Positions 8,320-16,484 of a stretch of DNA of 38,477 nt are shown piece after piece. How positions within the stretch are numbered: the first letter of the stretch is position 1; each line of letters opens with the position of its first letter. The stretch comes from a virus: IMG/VR virus record IMGVR_UViG_3300028025_002417, positions 1 through 38,477 of that record. One strand, written 5' to 3'. The notes beneath the pieces are model-generated. The model saw only the letters and a program-made list of their open reading frames with translations. It searched no databases and was not told the origin of the DNA. Both the position numbers and the translations under genes were made by a program.

Positions 8320-8476
8320 AGAAAAAGTTATTTACTTTTTGAAAGAATTATTGGACCCTGAAGGTTTCGGATGGGCAGTAACAGATGAGGTGCGTAGAGA
8401 AGCGCACCAACTTTTAATTATGATAGAAAGTGAAAGTATCAATGAGCAAGATTCAACAGTTCGGCAGACTGCATGA
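8303..8476 (+). CDS. Small conserved protein (57 residues)
   Basis: Starts MKTKVEEKVIYFLKELL and contains DPEGFGWAVTDEVRREA; alpha-helical. The start lies inside the end of the 8086 gene and the end overlaps the next gene, as expected in this compact operon. Not recognised beyond a resemblance to small phage and bacterial proteins with a DPEGxGWAVT motif. Confidence 0.65.
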   Translation: MKTKVEEKVIYFLKELLDPEGFGWAVTDEVRREAHQLLIMIESESINEQDSTVRQTA

Positions 8477-8744
8477 AACGTTTGACCCTAGTAACAAAAA
8501 ACATCGAAAGATTTTCCATGATGTGTTGAGATATCGCACATGGGGTAGGTCTCCAATTTGCTTTTGGGCAGAAGACGATTCTTCAGGTTCTAACAGTTTG
8601 ATGGACCAATGTATTAAAGCGATGGGTAAATACTATATCGAAAAAGAGTTTGGTGCATTGATAGATGACGATCCATTTATCTCCGGCGAACTGACTCGCA
8701 GTAGACCGAATCCGTGTCCACACATTAGGAAGAAATTGAAATGA
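8442..8744 (+). CDS. Hypothetical phage protein
   Basis: 100 residues from ATG 8442; a GTG at 8430 is the alternative. Starts MSKIQQFGRLHETFDPSNKKH and has RYRTWGRSPICFW. No catalytic motif. It overlaps both neighbours slightly (4 bases with the 8741 gene). Confidence 0.75.
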   Translation: MSKIQQFGRLHETFDPSNKKHRKIFHDVLRYRTWGRSPICFWAEDDSSGSNSLMDQCIKAMGKYYIEKEFGALIDDDPFISGELTRSRPNPCPHIRKKLK

Positions 8745-9466
8745 AAGTTTACATCGGACCTTATAAGAATTGGGTTGGACCATATCAGATTGCCGAAGCA
8801 CTTTGCTTTTGGGCAAAGCCTGTCGAGGATGAATATGGATACAAACGTAAGCCTGATTGGGTGCATAACTTTGGTACTTGGCTTTCTCATGGAACTACAA
8901 AAGAAGAAATTGTAGAATCAAAGAATGCTCCAGAAACTTGGCTGTTGAAACTATGTCAATGGATCGAATCTAAGCGTAATCGTAGGTCTTACATCAAGAT
9001 TGACAAATACGACACATGGTCAATGGATCACACACTCGCAATGATTGTCTTACCTATGCTGAAACAATTGCAAGCAACAAAGCATGGTGGACCCCATGTT
9101 GATGATGAAGATGTGCCAGAAGAATTGAAATCAACTTCAGCGCCAGCAAAAGAGAATGAATATGATACTGACGAAAATCATTTCAAGCGTTGGGATTGGG
9201 TATTAGATGAAATGATTTTTGCGTTTACTTGCAAGAATGATGATTCGTGGGAAGAAGCGTTTTGTTCTGGTGAACACGAATTGATTTGGACTCCAATCGA
9301 CAAAGACGGCAATGAAGTTCCCAAGAAAGACGCCAAGTTGTTTCGAATGGGTCATGGTCCTAACGACACATACAAGTGTGACTATGAAGGTATGAAAGTC
9401 GTTGAAACACGAATTCAAAACGGATTTCGCTTGTTCGGTAAATACTATCAAGCACTTTGGGATTAA
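8741..9466 (+). CDS. Conserved T4-like phage protein of unknown function
   Basis: 241 residues. The stretches IGPYKNWVGPYQIAEALCFW, DTWSMDHTLAMIVLPMLKQL and NGFRLFGKYYQALWD are, from memory, well conserved in many T4-like phages, and the order is intact here. No enzymatic motif is identified. It overlaps the upstream gene by 4 bases and ends just before the endolysin's late promoter. Confidence 0.85.
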   Translation: MKVYIGPYKNWVGPYQIAEALCFWAKPVEDEYGYKRKPDWVHNFGTWLSHGTTKEEIVESKNAPETWLLKLCQWIESKRNRRSYIKIDKYDTWSMDHTLAMIVLPMLKQLQATKHGGPHVDDEDVPEELKSTSAPAKENEYDTDENHFKRWDWVLDEMIFAFTCKNDDSWEEAFCSGEHELIWTPIDKDGNEVPKKDAKLFRMGHGPNDTYKCDYEGMKVVETRIQNGFRLFGKYYQALWD

Positions 9467-9473
9467 TTCTATG

Positions 9474-9501
9474 CTAAATACTCCTATGATAATCATAGGA
9501 G
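9474..9501 (+). promoter_or_regulatory. T4-like late promoter plus ribosome-site hairpin for endolysin
   Basis: CTAAATA (9474-9480) followed by CTCCT matches the T4 late consensus TATAAATACTCCT closely. It runs directly into an inverted repeat: CTCCTATGAT (9481-9490), one A, ATCATAGGAG (9492-9501). The 3' arm holds the AGGAG ribosome site (9497-9501), 6 bases before the endolysin ATG. Late starts near 9486 would remove half of the 5' arm. Confidence 0.75.
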
Positions 9502-9507
9502 ATAGCA

Positions 9508-10128
9508 ATGGACTTTTTTACAGAAGAGGCAGTACATCATTTAATTCCAAAAGTCAAAAACTTTGACGAATGGTATACTAATCTAAATGATATTTTACCT
9601 GAGTATGACATAGATACACCAAAGAGAGTTGCCGCATTCATGGCGCAATGTGGGCATGAATCTGGTGGATTTACTTTGATGCAAGAGAATTTAAATTACT
9701 CTGCTAAAGGTTTACGTGGTACATTCGGAAAGTACTTTCCAAATGATGATATTGCAAAACAGTACGAGCGCAAACCGCAAATGATTGCGAATCGTGTTTA
9801 TGCTAATCGTATGGGTAATGGAGATGAAGCATCTGGAGAAGGTTGGTACTTTCGTGGCAGAGGCATTATTCAGATTACAGGAAAGAACAACTACACTAAA
9901 TGTTCACAGTCATTGTTTGAAAGCAATGTGCTAGTTGAAAATCCTGATTTGTTACTTGAAGCAGAATATGCTATTCACTCAGCATGTTGGTTCTGGTCAG
10001 CCGCTAGATTGAATGAATTATCAGATTCTGGAGATATTAAGACAATGACAAAACGAATCAATGGTGGATTCATCGGCTTAGAAGACAGAATCAATCATTA
10101 CAATCATGCAATTGAAATTTTAACTTAA
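9508..10128 (+). CDS. Endolysin, glycoside hydrolase family 19
   Basis: 206 residues. A chitinase class I/lysozyme-type domain expected to cut peptidoglycan at lysis. Catalytic acid E51 is in QCGHESGGF and the second glutamate E60 is in QENLNYSAKGL. GWYFRGRGIIQITGKNNY is the signature substrate-cleft segment. There is no signal peptide, so export needs a holin, which is not identified with confidence nearby. Late-promoter and hairpin control is described at 9474. Confidence 0.93.
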   Translation: MDFFTEEAVHHLIPKVKNFDEWYTNLNDILPEYDIDTPKRVAAFMAQCGHESGGFTLMQENLNYSAKGLRGTFGKYFPNDDIAKQYERKPQMIANRVYANRMGNGDEASGEGWYFRGRGIIQITGKNNYTKCSQSLFESNVLVENPDLLLEAEYAIHSACWFWSAARLNELSDSGDIKTMTKRINGGFIGLEDRINHYNHAIEILT

Positions 10129-10141
10129 AGAGGCGATAATC

Positions 10142-10441
10142 ATGTTTAATAAAATTAAAGAGTTTTTCACAGGTAGCAAACCAGCAGTAGAAACAACTCA
10201 AGAAGTTCCTTTGACTGCGGCTGATGTTGCAATTAAAAATATCAAAGAGACTACTGCGGCTGTAGATGCTAAAATTGAAGTTGCACCAGCAACAACACCA
10301 GTAGCAGAAGCGACACCTGCGCCAGCAAAAGAACAAGCGTGGACTAAGAATCCTCCTGCACCTATTGCTAAACGTGCGCCAAGAAAGCAGTCAACTAAAA
10401 CTACTACTGCGCCTAGGAAAAGAAAGCCAGCACCAAAATAA
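10142..10441 (+). CDS. Low-complexity Ala/Pro/Lys/Thr-rich protein
   Basis: 99 residues. A short helical N-terminus (MFNKIKEFFTGS) is followed by a disordered stretch rich in Ala, Thr and Pro and a very basic tail (RAPRKQSTKTTTAPRKRKPA). Such tails bind nucleic acid or membranes. It follows the endolysin by 13 bases and is probably co-transcribed late. A role in lysis or as a structural adaptor is possible but unproven. Confidence 0.65.
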   Translation: MFNKIKEFFTGSKPAVETTQEVPLTAADVAIKNIKETTAAVDAKIEVAPATTPVAEATPAPAKEQAWTKNPPAPIAKRAPRKQSTKTTTAPRKRKPAPK

Positions 10442-10446
10442 TGTGC

Positions 10447-11160
10447 TTAATTCCAGTATCTATTATGGTATAAACTTTCCCAATATTTTTTGTTATTGCG
10501 ATTAACAAAATTTTTAATAAGATATTTGCCCATACCTAAGTAGCCCATCTTTTTAAATCTACGGCTATCTTGTCCAAAGTGGTGTCGAATAATCTTAAAC
10601 TTTCTAGGGTTATATTTTTTAGACAAAAAGTAGTCTTCAGATGTTAATAGGTTTTCGGGGAACCCACCATACTCTTCAAACTTATCTTTACGTGTCAGCA
10701 TGAATGCACCAACTGCAAATGGTGAAAAGAATTTTAGTGTATGATTAATTAGGTTGAATGCAGTAAAGCCAATCTTTGCACGTATATCTTTATCGTAACA
10801 TTTGATGTTTAGTCCAACAAGATGCAGTTTCTTCAATTCCATATTGTTAACAGAATCTTGAATAACTGTATTTTTGAAGAAACGAACATCAGCATCGATA
10901 AACAGAATGTAAGGAGTAGTGACTAGTCTTGCTCCGTTGTTCTTAGCGATAGACACTGGACCACCATCAATAATTTCAACATTCAGTCCAATACTGTTAT
11001 TTTTAATAACTTGTCTAGTGGCATCGGTGGAACAGTCAGCAATGATTACTCTAGTGTCACCTATGTTTTGTGAACGTAGTGAATCTAGTAGATGATGAAT
11101 ATAATTTTCTTCATTCTTACACGGCACAACAATAGTAATTTTATCACAGAGTTTCATCAT
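10447..11160 (-). CDS. Glycosyltransferase family 2
   Basis: 237 residues. GT-A fold: VVPCKNEENYIHHLL (residues 11-25), DCSTD and the metal-binding DAD (residues 89-91, LFIDADV). Later GGFPENLLTSEDYFLS matches the acceptor-side ED motif of GT2 enzymes. It likely transfers a sugar to a lipid, protein or surface glycan. Last gene of the leftward operon; overlaps the LpxH-like gene by 17 bases, so the two probably act together. It ends 6 bases from the convergent 10142 gene, without an obvious terminator between them. Confidence 0.88.
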   Translation of the reverse strand: MMKLCDKITIVVPCKNEENYIHHLLDSLRSQNIGDTRVIIADCSTDATRQVIKNNSIGLNVEIIDGGPVSIAKNNGARLVTTPYILFIDADVRFFKNTVIQDSVNNMELKKLHLVGLNIKCYDKDIRAKIGFTAFNLINHTLKFFSPFAVGAFMLTRKDKFEEYGGFPENLLTSEDYFLSKKYNPRKFKIIRHHFGQDSRRFKKMGYLGMGKYLIKNFVNRNNKKYWESLYHNRYWN

Positions 11161-11917
11161 TGTCTTTTTCCTTAGTCCAAGTTATAATTTCCCAGCGGCC
11201 GTCATGGTGTTCTACAAGTGCTGTACAACTTTCAACCCAATCGCCATCATTCATATACATAACACCATTAATTTCTTTAATCTCTGCGTGGTGTATGTGT
11301 CCGCATATAACTCCATCAAAACCTCGCTTCTTACAGTAATTGGCCAAGTTTTCTTCAAACTTGAACATAAAGTCTACTGCCTTTTTAACTCTGTGTTTAA
11401 GAAACTTGCTAATGCTAAAGTACCCAAAACCCATGCGATGACGTAGCCAATTATACCTACTATTGACAGAAAGGATGAAGTCATATGCTTTATCTCCTAA
11501 GAAGGCTAACCATGGCGCCAGTTTAGTAATGCCGTCAAACAAGTCTCCATGCGTGACTAGATAGTGCTTGCCGTCTGCACCTATATGCTCTATTTGATTG
11601 TGAATTTCAACAAGACCAAAACTAAAACCATATGGTATCATGGGTCTAAGAAACTCATCGTGATTCCCGGCTATATAAACAACTCTAGTACCACGTTTTG
11701 CGTGACCTAATACTCTACGTACTACATTGGTGTGGCTTTGTTTCCATCGCCACTTGTTTTGTTGTATGCGCCATGCATCAATAATGTCACCTACTAGATA
11801 TAGTGTGTCACAAGTATTATGCTTTAAAAAGTTATTTAACTTATCCGCTTGACTATCTTTGGTACCTAAATGAACATCACTCACAAAAATAGAACGATAT
11901 GTTTTCATGTAAACCAT
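11144..11917 (-). CDS. LpxH-like metallophosphoesterase (UDP-diacylglucosamine pyrophosphohydrolase family)
   Basis: 257 residues. All calcineurin-type metal motifs are present in order: SDVHLG (D14, H16), VGDIIDAW (D44), AGNHDE (N85-D87), THGD (H123) and GHIHHAE (H207, H209). The spacing and the DVHLG form match the LpxH family, which cleaves UDP-2,3-diacylglucosamine in lipid A synthesis. ATG 11908 (residue 4) could be the true start. Next to a GT2 gene it suggests phage remodelling of host lipopolysaccharide. Confidence 0.88.
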   Translation of the reverse strand: MVYMKTYRSIFVSDVHLGTKDSQADKLNNFLKHNTCDTLYLVGDIIDAWRIQQNKWRWKQSHTNVVRRVLGHAKRGTRVVYIAGNHDEFLRPMIPYGFSFGLVEIHNQIEHIGADGKHYLVTHGDLFDGITKLAPWLAFLGDKAYDFILSVNSRYNWLRHRMGFGYFSISKFLKHRVKKAVDFMFKFEENLANYCKKRGFDGVICGHIHHAEIKEINGVMYMNDGDWVESCTALVEHHDGRWEIITWTKEKDNDETL

Positions 11918-11939
11918 TTATCTATGCACATAAAAGTGA

Positions 11940-12536
11940 TTAATTGGATAGTGGATTGTCGAGTGCTTTTTTGATTTTGTTATCTACTTCAACTCTCAAT
12001 GCTCTAACTTCAGCTTGAGTTTCTTTTTGATTCTTCACTAACTCTCTGTTGATATCTTTTAATGTAGCATCAACATCACGTTTGATTTCTTTTACTGTGC
12101 CGTCAACATCACGTTTGATTTCTTTCATGCTAGAGTCAGTTAAACGTTGGTCTGTCTTACTAGAACGTTCAATGTTTTCAACAACACCCTCTAATCTACG
12201 AACATCACCCTTTAAATCTATCTTGATGGTGTCTGTGTACTCAACCATCTTGCTGGTGTTGGCATCCAAGACTTCCATCTTTTTATAGATTTCAGTTAAG
12301 TCTGGAGACACATACTTAGCAATTTTATCTTTCATGCCTTGATAGTCTTTATAGACTTCAAAGGCACCATACAAACCACCAAGTAACGATGACACTAATG
12401 TGAATGCGACCATTAGTTTTGCTGGAGTGAATTCGTATCCACCAATACTGATAACCGTGTCTTTACTTGCGTACTTCTTAACTGCCGCTTCTGCCTCGTC
12501 AATCTTAGCGTTTACGTTTTTAATTTCTTCTGCCAT
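11940..12536 (-). CDS. Membrane-anchored coiled-coil protein
   Basis: 198 residues. A charged N-terminal helix, one membrane segment (about residues 38-63, LMVAFTLVSSLLGGLYGAF) and a long heptad-rich helix. The helix contains a near-exact repeat of KEIKRDVD with GTV or ATL between copies. The overall plan resembles membrane-anchored coiled-coil proteins of T4-like aquatic phages. A spanin-like or structural role is possible; no enzymatic motif is seen. Ribosome site AAGGAAG. Confidence 0.75.
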   Translation of the reverse strand: MAEEIKNVNAKIDEAEAAVKKYASKDTVISIGGYEFTPAKLMVAFTLVSSLLGGLYGAFEVYKDYQGMKDKIAKYVSPDLTEIYKKMEVLDANTSKMVEYTDTIKIDLKGDVRRLEGVVENIERSSKTDQRLTDSSMKEIKRDVDGTVKEIKRDVDATLKDINRELVKNQKETQAEVRALRVEVDNKIKKALDNPLSN

Positions 12537-12545
12537 TTTTCTTCC

Positions 12546-14390
12546 TTATTTGTATTGTTGATTAATCATTTCTTGGTGTAGTCTATCACTACCGCCTTGT
12601 AAACCCCTCAATGTTCTAGCATTGTCTACTGTTTTTTGATTTTTGTAAATTTCTTTTGGCGCATAGAATGCTACGTCAGGAATCATAGCAAAATACTGTG
12701 CATAATTTGCGGGTTGCTTTGCAATAGATTCTATTGTAACATTACCTGCGGCTTCATTGTTTTGTACATTCTTTTTAACTGAAGCATTCTGTTCAAAGCC
12801 AGCGGTCATTTGTGGTAAGAATGGTTTAGATTCCATAGCATTGTCAACTGGACCTTTATATCCAAATTTGATTCCTTCAGTCGGTGGTAATTCAATTTGA
12901 ACTGGCGCATATCTTGTTGGTGCAACTAAACTGTACGACACTTGTGGTGTTACCATTGCAACATTAAACTCTTGTCTTGTAGTGTTTTGAATATTATATT
13001 GCTGTTGTTGAGTTGTTACGCTAGAAGTGACTGTATCAGATTGCGTACCCATGCTACCACTATTGATAGACTGTTGAAGTCTCGCAGAGTTTGATGCAGA
13101 GTTTCCCTGCTGATTGCCTTGCATTGATACAGATGATCCTTGCAATTGTGTAACCGATTGTGTGCCTGATGCGAGTGCTGTTCCTGTTTGTGATGAACCA
13201 CCACTGTTCGCAATGCTTTGAGATTGTACGTCACCAGCAAGTTTTTCAGCATTTTGTTTTGCAGTCTCGCCAGCAGAGAACGCTTGTGCATCAGCCGCCT
13301 GTACTACAGATTTTTCTAGTGCCGCAGTCTTTTCTTGATTAGACCCAATCATACTGAGAACTGAAGATAGAGATACTGTTGATTTTGAACCGCCTGAAGA
13401 ATCAGACACTTCACCAACTTTAGCTTGTGGATTATTTGCGCTAGGTTGTGATGCGGATGCTTGTTGAGTGGGACCTGGCATAGGAGGACCCGCTGGCGCT
13501 GGGCCCACTTGTTGCATTGTTGGTTGTGGTGCTTGAGTGTTATCTAATGGCACGGGGCTTCCTGGCGGTGGCTGACTTCCTGGAGGAGGCGCAAGTTGTC
13601 CAGACTGAATTTGCATAGTCGAATCTGCCAGCATTGGAGGAGGCGGTGCTTGAATGTTGTCTACGACAGGTGGTGGAGGTGGGGCAAGTTTAGCAAGTGC
13701 TTCAAGATATCCAGGACATGTTGGAGAGTATATAGGATTTGTTGCACATGGATCTACAGAATACTTCAGACTAAAATTAACACCATAAATTTCTGGACCA
13801 TAAGGACCAGCCCATCCATTGTTATCTCTTCCAACAAAACCATACTGAACACTGCCTAGATTTTTAGATGCAAGCGGTGTGTTAAATGTTTCGGAGTAGT
13901 TGAACGTAGACCAATTAAATCTAGAATTCAAATCATAGTTTTTATTGAATACTGTAGAACCCTTTGAATCATAGAGACTGACATATGCAGTAAGATAGTC
14001 CATTCTCGCATCATCCCATCCATTTCCATTCTTAGCAGTAAATCCAAAATTATATCCGCTTACTGAAAGCCCAGTTCCGCTGTTTGGTAGAACATTAGAA
14101 ATTGCTTGCATCTGATATAGATTAGTCGTGCCAAATGAAAAGTTGATATTATCTCCAGGACGCACGATTGGATTTGGCCCACAGTAACCAGGATCACCCC
14201 ATCCCCAACATGTAAGATTGTTTTGATATACACCATTAACCCAAGGCGTAGGTCCACCCTGAGGAGTATTCTGAAGAATATTCCCCGTAGTGTAGACTTG
14301 CGTTGGGTCTAATGTTTGCGCTTTACTTAAAAGCGGCGTGAACAATAATGCCAAGCAAAGAGCCAAGCCCAATGTTTTTAGCAGTTTCAT
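12546..14390 (-). CDS. Large secreted protein with Pro- and Gln/Ser-rich regions
   Basis: 614 residues. A signal peptide (1-24, ending SKA) is followed by a globular Asn/Tyr/Gly-rich domain of about 200 residues (WGWGDPGYCGPN, FVGRDNNGWAGPYGPEIYG) with paired cysteines, then poly-proline linkers (PPPPPVVDN, PPPPML) and a Gln/Ser/Asn-rich helical region. It overlaps the next upstream gene by 68 bases. It could form an extracellular or virion-surface fibre. Not assignable to a family with confidence. Confidence 0.75.
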   Translation of the reverse strand: MKLLKTLGLALCLALLFTPLLSKAQTLDPTQVYTTGNILQNTPQGGPTPWVNGVYQNNLTCWGWGDPGYCGPNPIVRPGDNINFSFGTTNLYQMQAISNVLPNSGTGLSVSGYNFGFTAKNGNGWDDARMDYLTAYVSLYDSKGSTVFNKNYDLNSRFNWSTFNYSETFNTPLASKNLGSVQYGFVGRDNNGWAGPYGPEIYGVNFSLKYSVDPCATNPIYSPTCPGYLEALAKLAPPPPPVVDNIQAPPPPMLADSTMQIQSGQLAPPPGSQPPPGSPVPLDNTQAPQPTMQQVGPAPAGPPMPGPTQQASASQPSANNPQAKVGEVSDSSGGSKSTVSLSSVLSMIGSNQEKTAALEKSVVQAADAQAFSAGETAKQNAEKLAGDVQSQSIANSGGSSQTGTALASGTQSVTQLQGSSVSMQGNQQGNSASNSARLQQSINSGSMGTQSDTVTSSVTTQQQQYNIQNTTRQEFNVAMVTPQVSYSLVAPTRYAPVQIELPPTEGIKFGYKGPVDNAMESKPFLPQMTAGFEQNASVKKNVQNNEAAGNVTIESIAKQPANYAQYFAMIPDVAFYAPKEIYKNQKTVDNARTLRGLQGGSDRLHQEMINQQYK

Positions 14391-15546
14391 ATTTGTTCTC
14401 TTTTTCTAATTGAGGTATCTTATCTTTGTTTTCTTCCCATGCCGCTTTAGCTTGTTCACCAATCTTACCTTCGTAAGGGCATGGTGTACCGGCTGCCATC
14501 ATAGCATCAAACACTCTTCTATCTTGACACATAGTAGCAACAGCGGCAACTTTCATACCCATATCAAAAAGAGTTTTAGATAATTTCAATCGTTCACAAT
14601 TCAAGTCTCTGATTGTACCACCAGATGAGACACCAAAGATTTGAGTCTGAACAGAACCAGATGAACCTGTAGAACACAAATCGTTATTACCACCACTCAT
14701 CATTGCAGGTGCTACAGCAGTTGGTGGAGGTTGAATCACACGCTGAGTAATTGTAGTTTCATTGATGTTGCGGTTAGTCATATCACCAGAGTTGATGTTC
14801 TGATTAACGTTAGCATTTTGATTCACGTTTGTAGATGTGCTAGTTGACGCATTGACGTTATTGTTATTGTTCGTCATTGTGCCAGTATTTTCATTCTTAT
14901 TCACGTTTGTGCTAGTCGTTGTATTGACGTTTGTATTTTTATTATCACTTGTTGATACATTGTTATTGTTATATGTCATTGTACCAGTATTTTCATTCTT
15001 ATTAATATTGGTAGATGTGCTGACGCTATTGTTATTATTGTTGAACGTCTGAGTGCCGCTGTTTATATTATGATTAGTGTTTGTATTGTTTGACGTTGAA
15101 GTATTAACGTTATTGTTATTGTTCGTCATCGTTCCGGTATTGACGTTGTTGTTATTGTATGTCAATGTGCCAGAGTTAACGTTGTTATTGTTAAACGTTT
15201 GCGTACCACTATTGATGTTGTTGTTTGTATTAACGTTTGTGGACGTGCTTGTGCTTGCGTTGTTATTATTATTGGTATTTGTGGATGTACTGTTGACAGT
15301 TGAATTGCTTGTTGCAGTACTATTGCTGTTTGATGTACTGTTACTGTTGACTGTGCTGACGCTATTAGAGGTACTATTTGTATCCACTAATGTTTTACTG
15401 TCGTATGTTCCCTGATTGATAAGACTTGTGGTCCCTGTTGTTGTTCCGCCAGTTGTACTGGAAGTTCCAGTTGTTTGTGCTGATACTGCACCAAACATCA
15501 TAACAAAAAGAGCAACTACAAGGCTCTTCTTGCCCAGTTTCTTCAT
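14323..15546 (-). CDS. Secreted Asn/Thr/Ser repeat protein
   Basis: 407 residues. A signal peptide (1-23, ending VSA) is followed by about 230 residues of low-complexity sequence built from a unit close to 12 residues, such as NSGTLTYNNNNV, repeated with drift. After a PPPTAVAP linker comes a globular C-terminal domain with cysteines (LNCERLKLSKTLFDMGMKVA, TMCQDRRVFDAMMAAGTPCP). The regular Asn-rich repeat suggests a beta-solenoid or curlin-like fibre. Frame overlap with the 614-residue gene suggests coupled expression. Confidence 0.78.
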   Translation of the reverse strand: MKKLGKKSLVVALFVMMFGAVSAQTTGTSSTTGGTTTGTTSLINQGTYDSKTLVDTNSTSNSVSTVNSNSTSNSNSTATSNSTVNSTSTNTNNNNNASTSTSTNVNTNNNINSGTQTFNNNNVNSGTLTYNNNNVNTGTMTNNNNNVNTSTSNNTNTNHNINSGTQTFNNNNNSVSTSTNINKNENTGTMTYNNNNVSTSDNKNTNVNTTTSTNVNKNENTGTMTNNNNNVNASTSTSTNVNQNANVNQNINSGDMTNRNINETTITQRVIQPPPTAVAPAMMSGGNNDLCSTGSSGSVQTQIFGVSSGGTIRDLNCERLKLSKTLFDMGMKVAAVATMCQDRRVFDAMMAAGTPCPYEGKIGEQAKAAWEENKDKIPQLEKENKYETAKNIGLGSLLGIIVHAAFK

Positions 15547-15615
15547 TTTTTCTTTTCCTTTTTCTATTGTTTTATATTGACACCCTCATATTATAAAGCA
15601 ATATTCGTGCTTGTG

Positions 15616-15765
15616 TTATGGTAAAAATTTACCGATTAGTCCGTTGACAATTCTGTCTGACAAGTCATCAGGTAAGAATTTTAAGAATCCAAGAAAATAT
15701 AACGCCACACTTCCATACACAAATATCTTTAAGCACATGTCAAATGTCTTTTGATATTCGTTCAT
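15616..15765 (-). CDS. Small membrane protein (49 residues)
   Basis: Starts MNEYQKTFDMCLKIF and has one hydrophobic span (about residues 11-30), then DDLSDRIVNGLIGKFLP. The start overlaps the stop of the upstream gene (ATGA), a normal sign of a real coupled gene. Function unknown; size and topology would allow a holin-like or accessory lysis role, without direct support. Confidence 0.7.
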   Translation of the reverse strand: MNEYQKTFDMCLKIFVYGSVALYFLGFLKFLPDDLSDRIVNGLIGKFLP

Positions 15766-16259
15766 CTTCCACACCTTGCACTTGTTTGACACCATTGTAT
15801 CAGTTCATAACTACCGATTGCAAATATGAATACGATAAATGCAACTGCGCCTATAATCATTGCCCATTCATTTAATTCATCTTCTTTTTGTTTACGCTTG
15901 CGTTCTTGTGCATTAAAGAGTCTTATATCATTAGCATCGTCTGCATCCATTTCAGCTTGACGAGCCTTGATTTTATTCCATACGTCAATCTTGCCTGTCT
16001 GCATAAACAGTAATTTTAATTCTTCTTCGAATGCTCTAGCTTGTTCTAATGCCATCTCAATCTGAAGAGCGGTTCCCATGTTGGAACCTTTCTTAGACTT
16101 TTTAGCTTCAATCAATGCTTTTGTTGCGGTACTCTTGGCATCGAACATCTTGCCGATTATTGGCGCAAGAGAACCTAGGTCATTGGCAACTTTGGCTGCC
16201 TTTTTGACCATACTGATTGCGGATGTGATGCCCGCTAGTGCTGTGATTGGATCAATCAT
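15762..16259 (-). CDS. Conserved phage protein with C-terminal membrane anchor
   Basis: 165 residues. Starts MIDPITALAGITSAISMVKKA, followed by a helical charged region and a C-terminal membrane segment (about residues 133-155). From memory, MIDPxTALA starts are common in small proteins of T4-like aquatic phages. Function unknown. An AATAAATA stretch just before the ATG could be a second late promoter but is too close to the start to be clear. Confidence 0.78.
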   Translation of the reverse strand: MIDPITALAGITSAISMVKKAAKVANDLGSLAPIIGKMFDAKSTATKALIEAKKSKKGSNMGTALQIEMALEQARAFEEELKLLFMQTGKIDVWNKIKARQAEMDADDANDIRLFNAQERKRKQKEDELNEWAMIIGAVAFIVFIFAIGSYELIQWCQTSARCGR

Positions 16260-16265
16260 TTTTAT

Positions 16266-16484
16266 TTATTCCCGTTTACAAATTTCTTTGTGTAATCTAT
16301 TCGAACAGTCTTTTTTTACCCACTCTACGCAATATACTTTTCGTTCAAACACATCACCAGTCCATCTCCAACGGATGCACTTCATTACTTCATCTTTGTT
16401 TGTCTTCTCCGCACTTGCATTTAAAATTATTAAACATATTATAAAGACAATAAGTTTTACAATACTATTGGAAGCCAAAGCCAT
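16266..16484 (-). CDS. Small secreted cysteine-containing protein
   Basis: 72 residues. A signal peptide (about 1-25, ending ASA) and a mature part of about 47 residues with four cysteines (MKCIRWRWTGDVFERKVYCVEW, quoted in part, and KKDCSNRLHKEICK) that could form two disulfides in the periplasm. It overlaps the upstream DUF4337-like gene by 28 bases. The same motif pattern is known to me from other aquatic phages; function unknown. Confidence 0.72.
   Translation of the reverse strand: MALASNSIVKLIVFIICLIILNASAEKTNKDEVMKCIRWRWTGDVFERKVYCVEWVKKDCSNRLHKEICKRE

Noticed and set aside
14837-15415. Long open frames on the plus strand coding Leu/Val-rich proteins
   Set aside because: They are antisense to the Asn/Thr repeat gene; AAC/AAT repeats give GTT/ATT on the other strand. 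No ribosome site.
15560-15610. Promoter on the minus strand before the Asn-rich gene (TATAAT with TAACAC; TATAAAAC)
   Set aside because: The -35 box is weak and the late-like core has a mismatch at a key base; not listed as a feature.
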